From contig CAZOFH010000010.1 of assembly GCA_964579205.1 (NCBI GenBank), positions 1 to 34,318 on the forward strand: a stretch of 34,318 bases of DNA. Direction: 5' to 3'. Position 1 is the first letter of the stretch. Each line of letters opens with the position of its first letter. The position numbers and the translations under genes were made by a program. This document shows positions 21,733 through 29,657 of this stretch, piece by piece. The notes under the pieces are model-generated. The model saw only the letters and a program-made list of their open reading frames with translations. It searched no databases and was not told the DNA's origin. This DNA is from UBA7867 sp964579205 (GTDB lineage: Bacteria; Bacillota; Clostridia; Christensenellales; UBA1242).

Positions 21733-24138
21733 ATGCTAGACAAGCGTTATGATTTTAAATCAAGAGAGCCGTTTTGGCAAAAAAAGTGGGCAGAGGATGG
21801 CACTTATGCATTTGACCCGAGCCAGCAAAACCGCTATATGATCGACACTCCCCCGCCGACCATTAGCGGCAACATACATATGGGGCACGTTTTTAGTTAT
21901 TTGCAAATTGATGTTATCGCGCGCCACCAGCGTATGCTAGGCAAGTCCGTCTTTTTCCCATTTGGGTACGATGACAACGGGTTGCCGACCGAACACTACA
22001 TACAGCGCACGCAAAAAATCAAGATGAGCGAGATTAGTCGCAGTGATTTTGTACAAATTTGCGCGGACAAGACCGCTAGTATGAAAGATATTTATCGTGA
22101 CATATTCCTGCACGCGGGTATTAGCGCGAATTTTGACCACACATATTCTACATATTCGCAAAACACTCAGAAAATCAGTCAACAATCATTCCTCGAATTG
22201 TACAAAAACGGGCTTATCGAGCGCAGAAATTCGGCATCGCTGTGGTGCCCTGCCTGCTGCACTGCCATTGCTCAATCCGAGGTCGAGACTGAGGAAATGG
22301 AAAGCTTTATGAATTACATTAGTTTCGGCATAAAAGGCAGTGATGAGCGTCTCAAAATCGCCACTACACGACCAGAGTTGTTGAGTGCTTGCGTATGTGT
22401 GTTTGTGCATCCTGACGACACGACTCGCACCCACCTCATCGGCAAGACTGCCATTAGCCCTATATATAATAAGGAAGTGCCGATTATCGCCAACCCTGAT
22501 GTCGCTCTCGACAAAGGTACAGGTGCTGTGATGTGCTGTACTTTTGGTGATGAGGCTGATGCAAAGTGGCAAAAAGAGTACAACCTTCCGATTTTGGAGG
22601 CGATTGGGTACAATGGTAAGATGACTGCTTTGGCGGGTGAATTTGAAGGGCTAAAAGTTGCCGAGGCGCGCAAGCAAATTATCGAAAAACTCCGTGACGA
22701 GGGGATATTATACGACCAGCAGGCGATTACGCACGCAGTTTCGACTCACGAGCGGTGTGGCACGGCTATGGAAATTATGACCAAGCCGCAATGGTTCATC
22801 AAACTTTTGGACAAAAAGCAGCAGATATATGATGCTGGATTGGAGGTAAAATGGTACCCCGAGCATATGCAAAAGCGCTTTTTGAACTGGGTAGACGGGC
22901 TAAAATGGGACTGGTGCATCTCGCGCCAACGCTATTTTGGTGTGCCGTTCCCGCTGTGGTACTGTGAGGACTGTGGCGAAATCGTTTTGGCAGATGCTGG
23001 CGACCTGCCTGTCGACCCTACCGCCTGTCAGCCAAAGTGCGCTTGTCCGAAATGTGGGGGCAAAAAGTTTAAGCCTGAGACCGATGTGATGGATACTTGG
23101 GCTACTAGCAGCCTGACGCCGCAGATTGCGTGCGATTTGGTGACAAACAAAGGACTGGACGACACTTATACTCCAATGGATTTGCGTCCGAATGCTCACG
23201 ACAACATACGCGTATGGGACTTTTATACTATTGCAAAATCGCTGTTGCATTTCGGCAAACTACCTTGGGAAAACGTAATGATCAGCGGCTGGGGGCTGAG
23301 TGCTACAGGCAACAAACTCAGCAAGTCAAAGTCAAACGGAGGCACTATGTCGCCCGATGAGGCTTATGCAAAATATTCCGCCGATGTCACCCGCTACTGG
23401 GCTAGCAACGCGAGCCTTGGCAAGGATGTTTATATCAAGGATGAGGAATTCAACAACGGGTTCAAACTGATGCAAAAATTGTGGAACGCGAGCCGTTTCG
23501 TTCTATCTTTTCTTGAGGGGTACGATATGTCGCGCCCTGCAGAACTTTTGCCAATGGACGCGTGGATAATCGAATGTTACAAGGATTGCTTCGGCAAATT
23601 CGAGAGCGCTCTCAAAAAATATGAAATGGGGCTTGCTCTCAACGAAGTGGAAAAACTTTTTTGGAATTTCTGCGACAATTACATCGAAATCGCAAAAAAT
23701 CGCCTTTACAAGCCAGAAATTTACGGCGAGGAGGCAAAACACTCGGCGCAATTCGCTGCGAGCACAGTGCTACTAGGGCTGCTCAAGATGCTGGCAATTT
23801 ATATGCCGCATATCACTGAAGAGATTTACCAAGACGCGTTTAGCAAGTTCGATGGCGGCAAGTCTATCCATCAGAGCGGATACCTCACTCTCGAGGGTGC
23901 TGTGGATGCCGACCTTATCGCAAAAGGTAATGCTGTTTGCGACGTTGTGGCGGAAATTCGCGGCTACAAATCTCGCAATAATTTGAGCCTCAAAGAAGCG
24001 CTAAATGGCGTTTCGGTGCTCTCGCCTTTCGCTGAGTTTTTGCAATCTTGCGCACAGGACATTAGCGCGGTCGGGAATATCACCAACCTCACTATTGCTG
24101 ACGGTGATTTCGCCGTATCAATCGACGCTGCCGAATAA
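21733..24138 (+). CDS. valS: Valyl-tRNA synthetase, archaeal type
   Basis: Charges tRNA-Val. The 801-residue class I synthetase has the HIGH motif as HMGH (residues 49-52), the editing domain with ATTRPELL (about 212-220), a zinc-knuckle-like insertion (CEDC, then CACPKCGG, about 414-445) and the KMSKS motif as KLSKS (about 528-532). It carries DDNGLPTE (80-87), where ordinary bacterial ValRS has TDHAGIATQ, and LSKSKSN in place of SKSLGN. The C-terminal coiled-coil arm of the roughly 880-residue bacterial form is absent; the chain ends after the anticodon-binding helices. These are marks of the archaeal/Rickettsia-type ValRS, so ancient horizontal transfer is inferred. GGAGAT precedes the ATG. 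Confidence 0.95.
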   Translation: MLDKRYDFKSREPFWQKKWAEDGTYAFDPSQQNRYMIDTPPPTISGNIHMGHVFSYLQIDVIARHQRMLGKSVFFPFGYDDNGLPTEHYIQRTQKIKMSEISRSDFVQICADKTASMKDIYRDIFLHAGISANFDHTYSTYSQNTQKISQQSFLELYKNGLIERRNSASLWCPACCTAIAQSEVETEEMESFMNYISFGIKGSDERLKIATTRPELLSACVCVFVHPDDTTRTHLIGKTAISPIYNKEVPIIANPDVALDKGTGAVMCCTFGDEADAKWQKEYNLPILEAIGYNGKMTALAGEFEGLKVAEARKQIIEKLRDEGILYDQQAITHAVSTHERCGTAMEIMTKPQWFIKLLDKKQQIYDAGLEVKWYPEHMQKRFLNWVDGLKWDWCISRQRYFGVPFPLWYCEDCGEIVLADAGDLPVDPTACQPKCACPKCGGKKFKPETDVMDTWATSSLTPQIACDLVTNKGLDDTYTPMDLRPNAHDNIRVWDFYTIAKSLLHFGKLPWENVMISGWGLSATGNKLSKSKSNGGTMSPDEAYAKYSADVTRYWASNASLGKDVYIKDEEFNNGFKLMQKLWNASRFVLSFLEGYDMSRPAELLPMDAWIIECYKDCFGKFESALKKYEMGLALNEVEKLFWNFCDNYIEIAKNRLYKPEIYGEEAKHSAQFAASTVLLGLLKMLAIYMPHITEEIYQDAFSKFDGGKSIHQSGYLTLEGAVDADLIAKGNAVCDVVAEIRGYKSRNNLSLKEALNGVSVLSPFAEFLQSCAQDISAVGNITNLTIADGDFAVSIDAAE

Positions 24139-24333
24139 ACTTGCGCAAGCCCCCCCCTCACCGCATACTATTGCGAGGGCGACAACAAGCAGGGGCGGAT
24201 TTTGAGCAGGAATAAGACTTCGCGCAGAAAGAAATCAAAATAACACTTAATTTGTGTGATAAATGGGCGAAAGAGCCCTAGTCTGGCAAATATTTTTGCT
24301 AGGCAATACAAATGTTATAATATTTATTACAGC

Positions 24334-24365
24334 AAAAACCACGGGAACCCCCCGTGGCTTTTTAT
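24334..24365 (+). terminator. Terminator of valS
   Basis: AAAACCACGGG and CCCGTGG(C)TTTT pair around a short loop, followed by TATT. The upstream gap (24139-24333) contains a C8 run near 24150 and nothing else I recognise. Confidence 0.8.
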
Positions 24366-24366
24366 T

Positions 24367-24391
24367 AAAAAAACAGCAATCAATTTGCTGT
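24367..24391 (-). terminator. Terminator overlapping the acyltransferase 3' end
   Basis: On the minus strand, AACAGCAA and TTGCTGTT around a short loop followed by seven T residues. The left arm contains the last codons. Confidence 0.7.
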
Positions 24392-25201
24392 TTTATCTTC
24401 TTCGACTGGCTTTTCGCTTTCAGGAAGATACTGCACATATGCAAAATTTTCTGGTACGTGCGCGCGTTTGCACATCGCGTCATACACTTCGTCGCGAAGT
24501 TTTTGCATCGCTTCCTTGGTCGGCAATGTTTTATCAGGATAAAACGGTCCGTCAATATGCACCGTTGCAAATGGGCGCTTGGTAAAATATTTTGTAATGC
24601 CTTTTCTTTCCCGATAAACGAGAGTTTGCGCATAAACGGGCGCGTCCAAATTGATAGGATATCTAAAAGATGCGTTTGTAAAAGGCCTAATCATTGTGTT
24701 ATACGGCCAAATACTCGCTTCGGGATAAATCGTAATGACGTGTTTGTCCTTGATACGCTTTTCAATACATCTGGTCATAGTTTTCATATTCCCTAGCGAT
24801 TCGGCGACTGGGATTGCACCTAGCATAAGGACGAGTTGTTTTATGCCACGAATTGAAACGGCATCTTTGTTGGCTAAAATGTAATTTCTTTTTGGATAAA
24901 TTGCAAGCGCAGGCAAAAACGCATCAGCAGCGCCTTGGGTATGGTTCGCGTAAATAAAATATCCTTGCTTGCGGCATTTTTTCAAAACTTTTTTGTTTTT
25001 AAATCGTATTCGTAGTTTTCCCCAACACAAAATCAAGCCTACTATCGGTGCAATTATAAAATATAAAAACCACGCGATAACATTCCATAATGGTCGCCTG
25101 TTTACATATTTAAAATTTTCAGGAAGCGGCTTCGTTTTTATGTTGTTTTTTGAAAAGTCATCTCGCAGGATGTCTTTGTAATAAACTACCTTTTTGCTCA
25201 C
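24380..25201 (-). CDS. PlsC-like acyltransferase
   Basis: Predicted to move an acyl group to lysophosphatidate or a related lipid at the inner membrane. The 273-residue protein has a hydrophobic segment (about residues 38-62), the NHTQGAAD motif (about 86-93) carrying the catalytic His, and YPEAS (about 160-164) in place of the usual FPEGT. His and Asp are five residues apart where canonical PlsC has four, a feature of a divergent Firmicutes subgroup. The GTG start lies six bases after the stop codon of the upstream GT4 gene, with only a weak ribosome binding site, so translation is probably coupled. The pair points to glycolipid or membrane-lipid synthesis. Acceptor unknown. Confidence 0.8.
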   Translation of the reverse strand: MSKKVVYYKDILRDDFSKNNIKTKPLPENFKYVNRRPLWNVIAWFLYFIIAPIVGLILCWGKLRIRFKNKKVLKKCRKQGYFIYANHTQGAADAFLPALAIYPKRNYILANKDAVSIRGIKQLVLMLGAIPVAESLGNMKTMTRCIEKRIKDKHVITIYPEASIWPYNTMIRPFTNASFRYPINLDAPVYAQTLVYRERKGITKYFTKRPFATVHIDGPFYPDKTLPTKEAMQKLRDEVYDAMCKRAHVPENFAYVQYLPESEKPVEEDKTAN

Positions 25202-25207
25202 TTTTTC

Positions 25208-26398
25208 TCACTTTTCTTCATTTTTTTTTGATTTTTTCTTGATTTTTATTTCATTTTTATGCAATTTATGATATTCGATTGCATCATAAAGCATTTTTTC
25301 CATTTCATCCATACATAATTCTTGGTCATAATATTTTGCACTTGCCAAATATTTTTTCCCAATTTCTATTCTTTCGTCATCGTGCTCGATTAGATAATCA
25401 ATTTTCTCTGCCAGACTTTTTGGGTCATTGTTTTTAAAAACGCATCTATCATCGACTGCAAAACCACTTGTCGCAGCCTTTTTTGAGTCAGAAACAATAG
25501 TCGGCTTGCCCATACTAATAGCCTCAAGACAGGCTATTCCCTCGAGTTCAATCCTCGCAGGATGCACAAATAGATCGGCAAAATTGATAGCGTCAATGAG
25601 AGCCTCTCTGTCGAATAATTTGAAAATAGGAGTCACCCCGACTTTTTCACTTAATTTTTTGTAATACTTTGCCTTTGAACCCTGCCCCGCCAAAATTAAT
25701 TGAATTTTGTCTCGATACTTACTCTGCGCGACAGCCTTTATCAGGACATCTTGAGCCTTTTCATTCGCGTATCTTCCCGCGCTCATTATCACAAACTTGT
25801 CTTTCAAATCATCAGGTTTCTCTACCTGTTTTGCGACACAGTCCTTGTTTACGCCGTTAGAAATTACATAAGCATTTGTCTTGTGTTTGATTTTTTTCTC
25901 AAAAATATCCCTTATGAATTCCGTCGGATAGTGGACAGCGTCGACATATTGATAGGTGTGTTTCCAAATAAACTTGTATACACTGTTATTTAATGGTGCG
26001 ACTTTTTGCATTTTTAAATAACTCGTGAAATTCTCAGCCTGCATATGAAAACTTGCGGTCATCGGAATATCGTATTTTTGCGCAATCGGTATCGCCTTGT
26101 TACTCATAAAAAACGGCAGATGCAGGTGCACAATGTCTGCGCCTTTAATTCCTTCTTCGATAACATCTATATCGGCTTTCGCAACCGTAACACCGATTTT
26201 CTTTACATAGTTTTTGAATATTCCAAAATTTATGTTTGGGCAAACAAAATATCCCTCTTGCCCCTTTTTGTCTTGGTCAGCACAAATTATATTTACTTGA
26301 TGCCCTTTAGCTTTCAAACTTCTAATAAAATTCATAGCAGCGTGCGTCGCGCCGTTGTTTTCTTCGCCCAGCACATCGCATACAATAGCAATTTTCAT
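25208..26398 (-). CDS. GT4-family glycosyltransferase, probably lipid-acting
   Basis: A 396-residue GT-B enzyme that transfers a sugar from a nucleotide donor with retention. N-terminal MKIAIVCDVLGEENNGATHAAMNFI is the glycine-loop start of diacylglycerol glucosyltransferase-like enzymes. The C-terminal donor domain has MSAGRYANEKAQDVLIKA, ILAGQGSKAKYY, and the EX7E-type segment RIELEGIACLEAISMGKPTIV. The end is very Lys-rich, suiting contact with acidic membrane. I start at ATG 26398 (GGAGGAATT upstream); the open frame goes further but without a ribosome binding site. Forms a two-gene operon with the acyltransferase. By family this is consistent with a 1,2-diacylglycerol 3-glucosyltransferase; the exact sugar is not known. 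Confidence 0.82.
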   Translation of the reverse strand: MKIAIVCDVLGEENNGATHAAMNFIRSLKAKGHQVNIICADQDKKGQEGYFVCPNINFGIFKNYVKKIGVTVAKADIDVIEEGIKGADIVHLHLPFFMSNKAIPIAQKYDIPMTASFHMQAENFTSYLKMQKVAPLNNSVYKFIWKHTYQYVDAVHYPTEFIRDIFEKKIKHKTNAYVISNGVNKDCVAKQVEKPDDLKDKFVIMSAGRYANEKAQDVLIKAVAQSKYRDKIQLILAGQGSKAKYYKKLSEKVGVTPIFKLFDREALIDAINFADLFVHPARIELEGIACLEAISMGKPTIVSDSKKAATSGFAVDDRCVFKNNDPKSLAEKIDYLIEHDDERIEIGKKYLASAKYYDQELCMDEMEKMLYDAIEYHKLHKNEIKIKKKSKKNEEK

Positions 26399-26537
26399 AA
26401 TTCCTCCGTCATTTGTATATCTAGATTTTATAATTAATAAACAAAATTTGCAAGTTATTTGAGTGATTTTTTGTAGAAAAGTGACTTTATTAGCCATAGA
26501 GTACAATTCTACCGCCAGATTACCCCCCAAATCTGCT

Positions 26538-26553
26538 ATTCTACTAGTAGAAT
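26538..26553. promoter_or_regulatory. Perfect 16-bp palindrome, candidate XRE operator
   Basis: ATTCTACTAGTAGAAT lies 15 bases before the -35 box of the second XRE gene, in the gap between divergent promoters. A half site (ATTCTAC) occurs about 35 bases upstream. The XRE protein encoded next to it is the natural candidate to bind. Confidence 0.5.
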
Positions 26554-26567
26554 TTTTTAAAATCGTT

Positions 26568-26595
26568 TTGAAAAATCATCGTTTTGTGCTATAAT
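26568..26595 (+). promoter_or_regulatory. Promoter giving a leaderless mRNA for the second XRE gene
   Basis: TTGAAA (26568-26573), 16-base spacer, TATAAT (26590-26595). The start codon ATG begins at 26602, seven bases after the -10 box, where transcription itself should start. Confidence 0.7.
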
Positions 26596-26601
26596 CACAG
26601 T

Positions 26602-27198
26602 ATGAATGATATGAAAAGTATTATTGCGACGAATATTATTAAACTGCGCAAGGAAAACAAATTAACACAAGCAGAACTTGCTGAAAAATTAAATTATAGC
26701 GACAAAGCCATCTCAAAATGGGAGCGCGGCGAGTCGGTGCCTGATATCGAAATCCTCAAAAACCTCGCCGATATGTTTGGGGTGACGGTTGATTATCTTA
26801 TCACAGAAAACGCCGACTCCTTTGGGGATAAATTCAAACTTCCCAAGCAAACCAAAGCGAACCAAATCGCTATCGCGATGCTAGGAGTTAGCCTCGTTTG
26901 GCTGGTCGCGACAATTATTTATGTCTATTGCAATATTTCTGCGGGGCACAACCTTTGGACAGTTTTTATTTGGGCAATCCCGTTGACGTGTATCGTTTTG
27001 GCAATTTTTAACCGCAAATGGGGCAATCGAAACTTTGAATTTTATATTAATACCGTCTTTAATTGGACCTTTTTAGCCTCAATATATTTGCAGTTCTTTG
27101 CTTACAACATCTGGCTTGTCTTTATTATCGGAATTCCGATTCAGGTCATCATCATCCTTTTGGTTAGCATCAGGAAAAACAGCATCAAGCAAAAATAA
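26602..27198 (+). CDS. XRE-family regulator with membrane domain (paralogue)
   Basis: A 198-residue paralogue of the gene at 3726-4310. Residues 5-62 hold the HTH (IIKLRKENKLTQAELAEKLNY, SDKAISKWERGESVPDIEILKNLADMF). After a linker containing KLPKQTKANQ come four hydrophobic segments (about 88-112, 120-140, 143-165, 172-190). The membrane parts match the paralogue in order and in details such as LWTVFIWAIP against VWIIFIAAIP. No ribosome binding site is present, and the -10 box lies so close that the mRNA must be leaderless; ATG 26611 is an alternative start. It is divergent from the GT4-acyltransferase operon, which it may control through the palindrome between them. Confidence 0.8.
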   Translation: MNDMKSIIATNIIKLRKENKLTQAELAEKLNYSDKAISKWERGESVPDIEILKNLADMFGVTVDYLITENADSFGDKFKLPKQTKANQIAIAMLGVSLVWLVATIIYVYCNISAGHNLWTVFIWAIPLTCIVLAIFNRKWGNRNFEFYINTVFNWTFLASIYLQFFAYNIWLVFIIGIPIQVIIILLVSIRKNSIKQK

Positions 27199-27678
27199 TG
27201 ATGCGTTGTATCCGAGTAAAAAATGCCGTCGAAAATACGGCATAAATCCCTAAAATAACAGAACGAATAAATCAAAACACTCCTTCCCTTTGTACACTAT
27301 CAAATAGTGTTTGGCATCTTTAACAAAATCTCCGTGATTTTTATTAGGATTTAGACAAAAAGTTTTTAATAACGCTTTTGCAGGGGAATTAACAAATTAA
27401 TCTACCAACATCATCAAATCACATTAGCACTCTTTATGCAAACTAAATCACAACTTTTTGATACCCTCAAATTCCAATCCCCCCCCACTTTTTATCAAAA
27501 ACCGTTTGGCACCTCCCTCCAAACGGTTTTGTTATTGCTATAATTTAGCCCCCAAAAAACTTATTCGCAAAGCTACCCTCCAAAAAACTTTTTTTAATAC
27601 TTCTAAAATATTTTATTGCAAAAAAAATATACAAATTAAAAATTTTATGGTATGATTATCGTCATAAGCGAGGTTTTT
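27199..27678 (+). other. Gap with hairpins, no gene
   Basis: Contains TGCCGT/ACGGCA (27222-27241), a terminator-like stem AAACCGTTTGG/CCAAACGGTTT (27499-27529) followed by TGTTATT, and a C8 run near 27480. A promoter for the next gene may be TATACA (27628), 17-base spacer, TATGAT (27651). I see no coding region. Confidence 0.5.
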
Positions 27679-28815
27679 ATGAATTATACTAATGAGATGG
27701 ATGATATTATAGAAGTCGCCAAAGATAGCGAAGAAAGCGAGAATATGCCTACTGTTAATATCAAAGATTACAAATTTACCACAATGGGTGGAGATATTCA
27801 AATTAGACAGCTTGTTCAGCAAATTTCTGAAGGGGATATCGAAATACCAAACATTCAAAGGAAATATGTTTGGTCCAGCAACATTGCTAGCAGATTTATA
27901 GAGTCTGCTCTTCTTGACTTGCCATTACCGAGTATTTTCCTTTGTCGCCAAACAAATGGTAAATATCTGATAATTGACGGTTTACAAAGATTAACTACAT
28001 TAAAATATTTTTTAAATATGGAAACTGTGAATGGTAAAATTTTTAAAATTAGCAACTCAAAAGATATTTATGAAGATTGGCGCGGAAAAACTTTTGGCGA
28101 ACTAACTTTGGATGACCAAAGGCGCCTAAAAAACAAAACTATTCACGCGATAATTGTTGAACAACTGCATCCAGAAAACTATGATGGATTATTCTTGATT
28201 TTTGAAAGAATAAATTCAGGCGGAGTGCAATTAAATCAACAAGAAATTCGAAATGCCATTTTCCAAAATAATTATAGCGCAATGCTATCAAGCATTAATG
28301 AAAACACTCTTTGGAGAGAAGTTTTTGGAGACCGTCTACCACACAAGCGGATGAAAGATATCGAAATGATTCTTAGATATTTTTCTTTAAAAGATTACAA
28401 ACTCAAGTCTTGTGATTCTGGCTCTTTGTCTTTCGTTGAATTATTAAACAAACATATGGCAGACAATGTTCATATCTCTTCTAATGATATAGAAATGCTC
28501 AAAGAAAACTTTTTTGCCGTACTAACTTTTGTAACAAATACTTTTGGGACAGAAGTCTTTAGAACCAACTTTTTAGATAATAATAAAATTACCAAAAAAT
28601 TTTTTGCAACAATTTTTGACGCAATTATGATATCAACCTACTATGCTTTAAATAAAGCCCAAGAAATAACATCATCAAAAGATAAGCTTTACAAATTATT
28701 TGCAAACGACGAATTTAGGAATTATATAAATTCTCACACGACCGACAATAAAGCCATTTTTGGTAGAATTAATTTGGCATGCAAAATTTTATATGGCATA
28801 AAGTATGAAAATTGA
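27679..28815 (+). CDS. DUF262-family protein (GmrS/ParB-like nuclease fold)
   Basis: A 378-residue protein of the DUF262 family, whose members include the NTPase/nuclease half of GmrSD-type restriction systems. Visible motifs: IPNIQRKYVW (about residues 56-65), IIDGLQRLTTL (98-108; the common form is DGQQR), and FERINSGGVQLNQQEIRNAIF (about 176-196). The C-terminal part is helical and has no HNH nuclease (GmrD) half. Start at ATG 27679 is five or six bases after GCGAGG; the upstream in-frame ATG lies in the probable -10 box. Its last 11 bases overlap the HEPN gene, so the two are one unit. Such pairs occur in defence islands; a type I restriction locus faces it here. Confidence 0.85.
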   Translation: MNYTNEMDDIIEVAKDSEESENMPTVNIKDYKFTTMGGDIQIRQLVQQISEGDIEIPNIQRKYVWSSNIASRFIESALLDLPLPSIFLCRQTNGKYLIIDGLQRLTTLKYFLNMETVNGKIFKISNSKDIYEDWRGKTFGELTLDDQRRLKNKTIHAIIVEQLHPENYDGLFLIFERINSGGVQLNQQEIRNAIFQNNYSAMLSSINENTLWREVFGDRLPHKRMKDIEMILRYFSLKDYKLKSCDSGSLSFVELLNKHMADNVHISSNDIEMLKENFFAVLTFVTNTFGTEVFRTNFLDNNKITKKFFATIFDAIMISTYYALNKAQEITSSKDKLYKLFANDEFRNYINSHTTDNKAIFGRINLACKILYGIKYEN

Positions 28816-29365
28816 ATATATTGAAAAAATTAATAAAATACATAAAGAACTTTTGAGAATAAAACGAAAAATTAAATGTATGCAAAATAGCAAAAATTCT
28901 ATCAAAAAATTAGATGATATCAATGTATACAAAAATTTTGCAGTAATCCTCGCATATGGTTGTCTAGAAAACATCACAAAAAATCTAATAGCCGATTATT
29001 ACAAAGATGCAACAATGCCTCTGCGTTGTCAAAGTTTCGCAAGCAATTTATTATCCGACAACTATCCCCTATCTATCAAAAAGGCAAACATCAATAACTT
29101 TATCAAAAAAGAATGTAGCGAACAGTGGTTTGATGAATTGAAAAGAATAGAAAAAGCAGATATCAAAGACATAAAATACAAAAAATATACCTTAACGCAA
29201 ATATATACCTCGATTGATTTTATTTTTGCAGAAAGGTGCAAATTTGCGCACGGCGAGTCCTCTTATTCTGGCACAATCAACGAATTTATAGACAATTTTG
29301 TGAGAGCAAAAGCCTGGCTGTATATATTGGATAGTATAATAAACAATAAAAAGCTTTCAGGCTAA
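28805..29365 (+). CDS. HEPN-domain protein, probable RNase of a DUF262-HEPN pair
   Basis: A 186-residue helical, very basic protein. The HEPN RNase signature R-x4-H is present as RCKFAH (Arg144, His149), followed by GESSYSGTINEF, as in the MAE_28990/RiboL-PSP type. Early polar helix YGCLENITKNLI (about residues 51-62) also matches that group. HEPN proteins cut RNA as dimers and act as toxins or abortive-infection effectors. The start codon lies inside the DUF262 gene, giving translational coupling, which suggests a fixed ratio between the two and a sensor/effector or antitoxin/toxin arrangement. AT content is high, as in the whole island. The family call is from motif and context. Confidence 0.75.
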   Translation: MKIEYIEKINKIHKELLRIKRKIKCMQNSKNSIKKLDDINVYKNFAVILAYGCLENITKNLIADYYKDATMPLRCQSFASNLLSDNYPLSIKKANINNFIKKECSEQWFDELKRIEKADIKDIKYKKYTLTQIYTSIDFIFAERCKFAHGESSYSGTINEFIDNFVRAKAWLYILDSIINNKKLSG

Positions 29366-29594
29366 GAACTTTCGAGCAATAAAACACCGATTATGTTATA
29401 AAAATAAGTCTCAAAAATAACTAATGCAATTTATTTTTAATTTATCCATATCATATCATTGGGATGTCCCTAAAAACAAAAAACTATCCACATCAAAATA
29501 TTGGCTGCGCGAGTAATTACATTCACACATTCGCAAAATAAAAGTCACACATTTAATAATTAATTATATGCGTCAAGTATCAAATTTAAAATAC

Positions 29595-29655
29595 AAAAAA
29601 CAACTTTACTTATGCGAATAACATTCAGCACTCGCATAATTAAAGTTGTTTTAGT
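29595..29655. terminator. Bidirectional terminator between the two defence loci
   Basis: A long stem: AAAACAACTTTA plus TTATGCGA on the left (29597-29617) pairs with TCGCATAA plus TAAAGTTGTTTT on the right (29632-29652). T-rich sequence follows on both strands. It serves HEPN (+) and hsdR (-). The gap 29366-29594 has no gene. Confidence 0.8.
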
Positions 29656-29657
29656 TT

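Noticed and set aside
24263..24796. 177-codon open frame on the plus strand
   Set aside because: It is antisense to the acyltransferase gene, whose motifs are clear; no ribosome binding site or family features.
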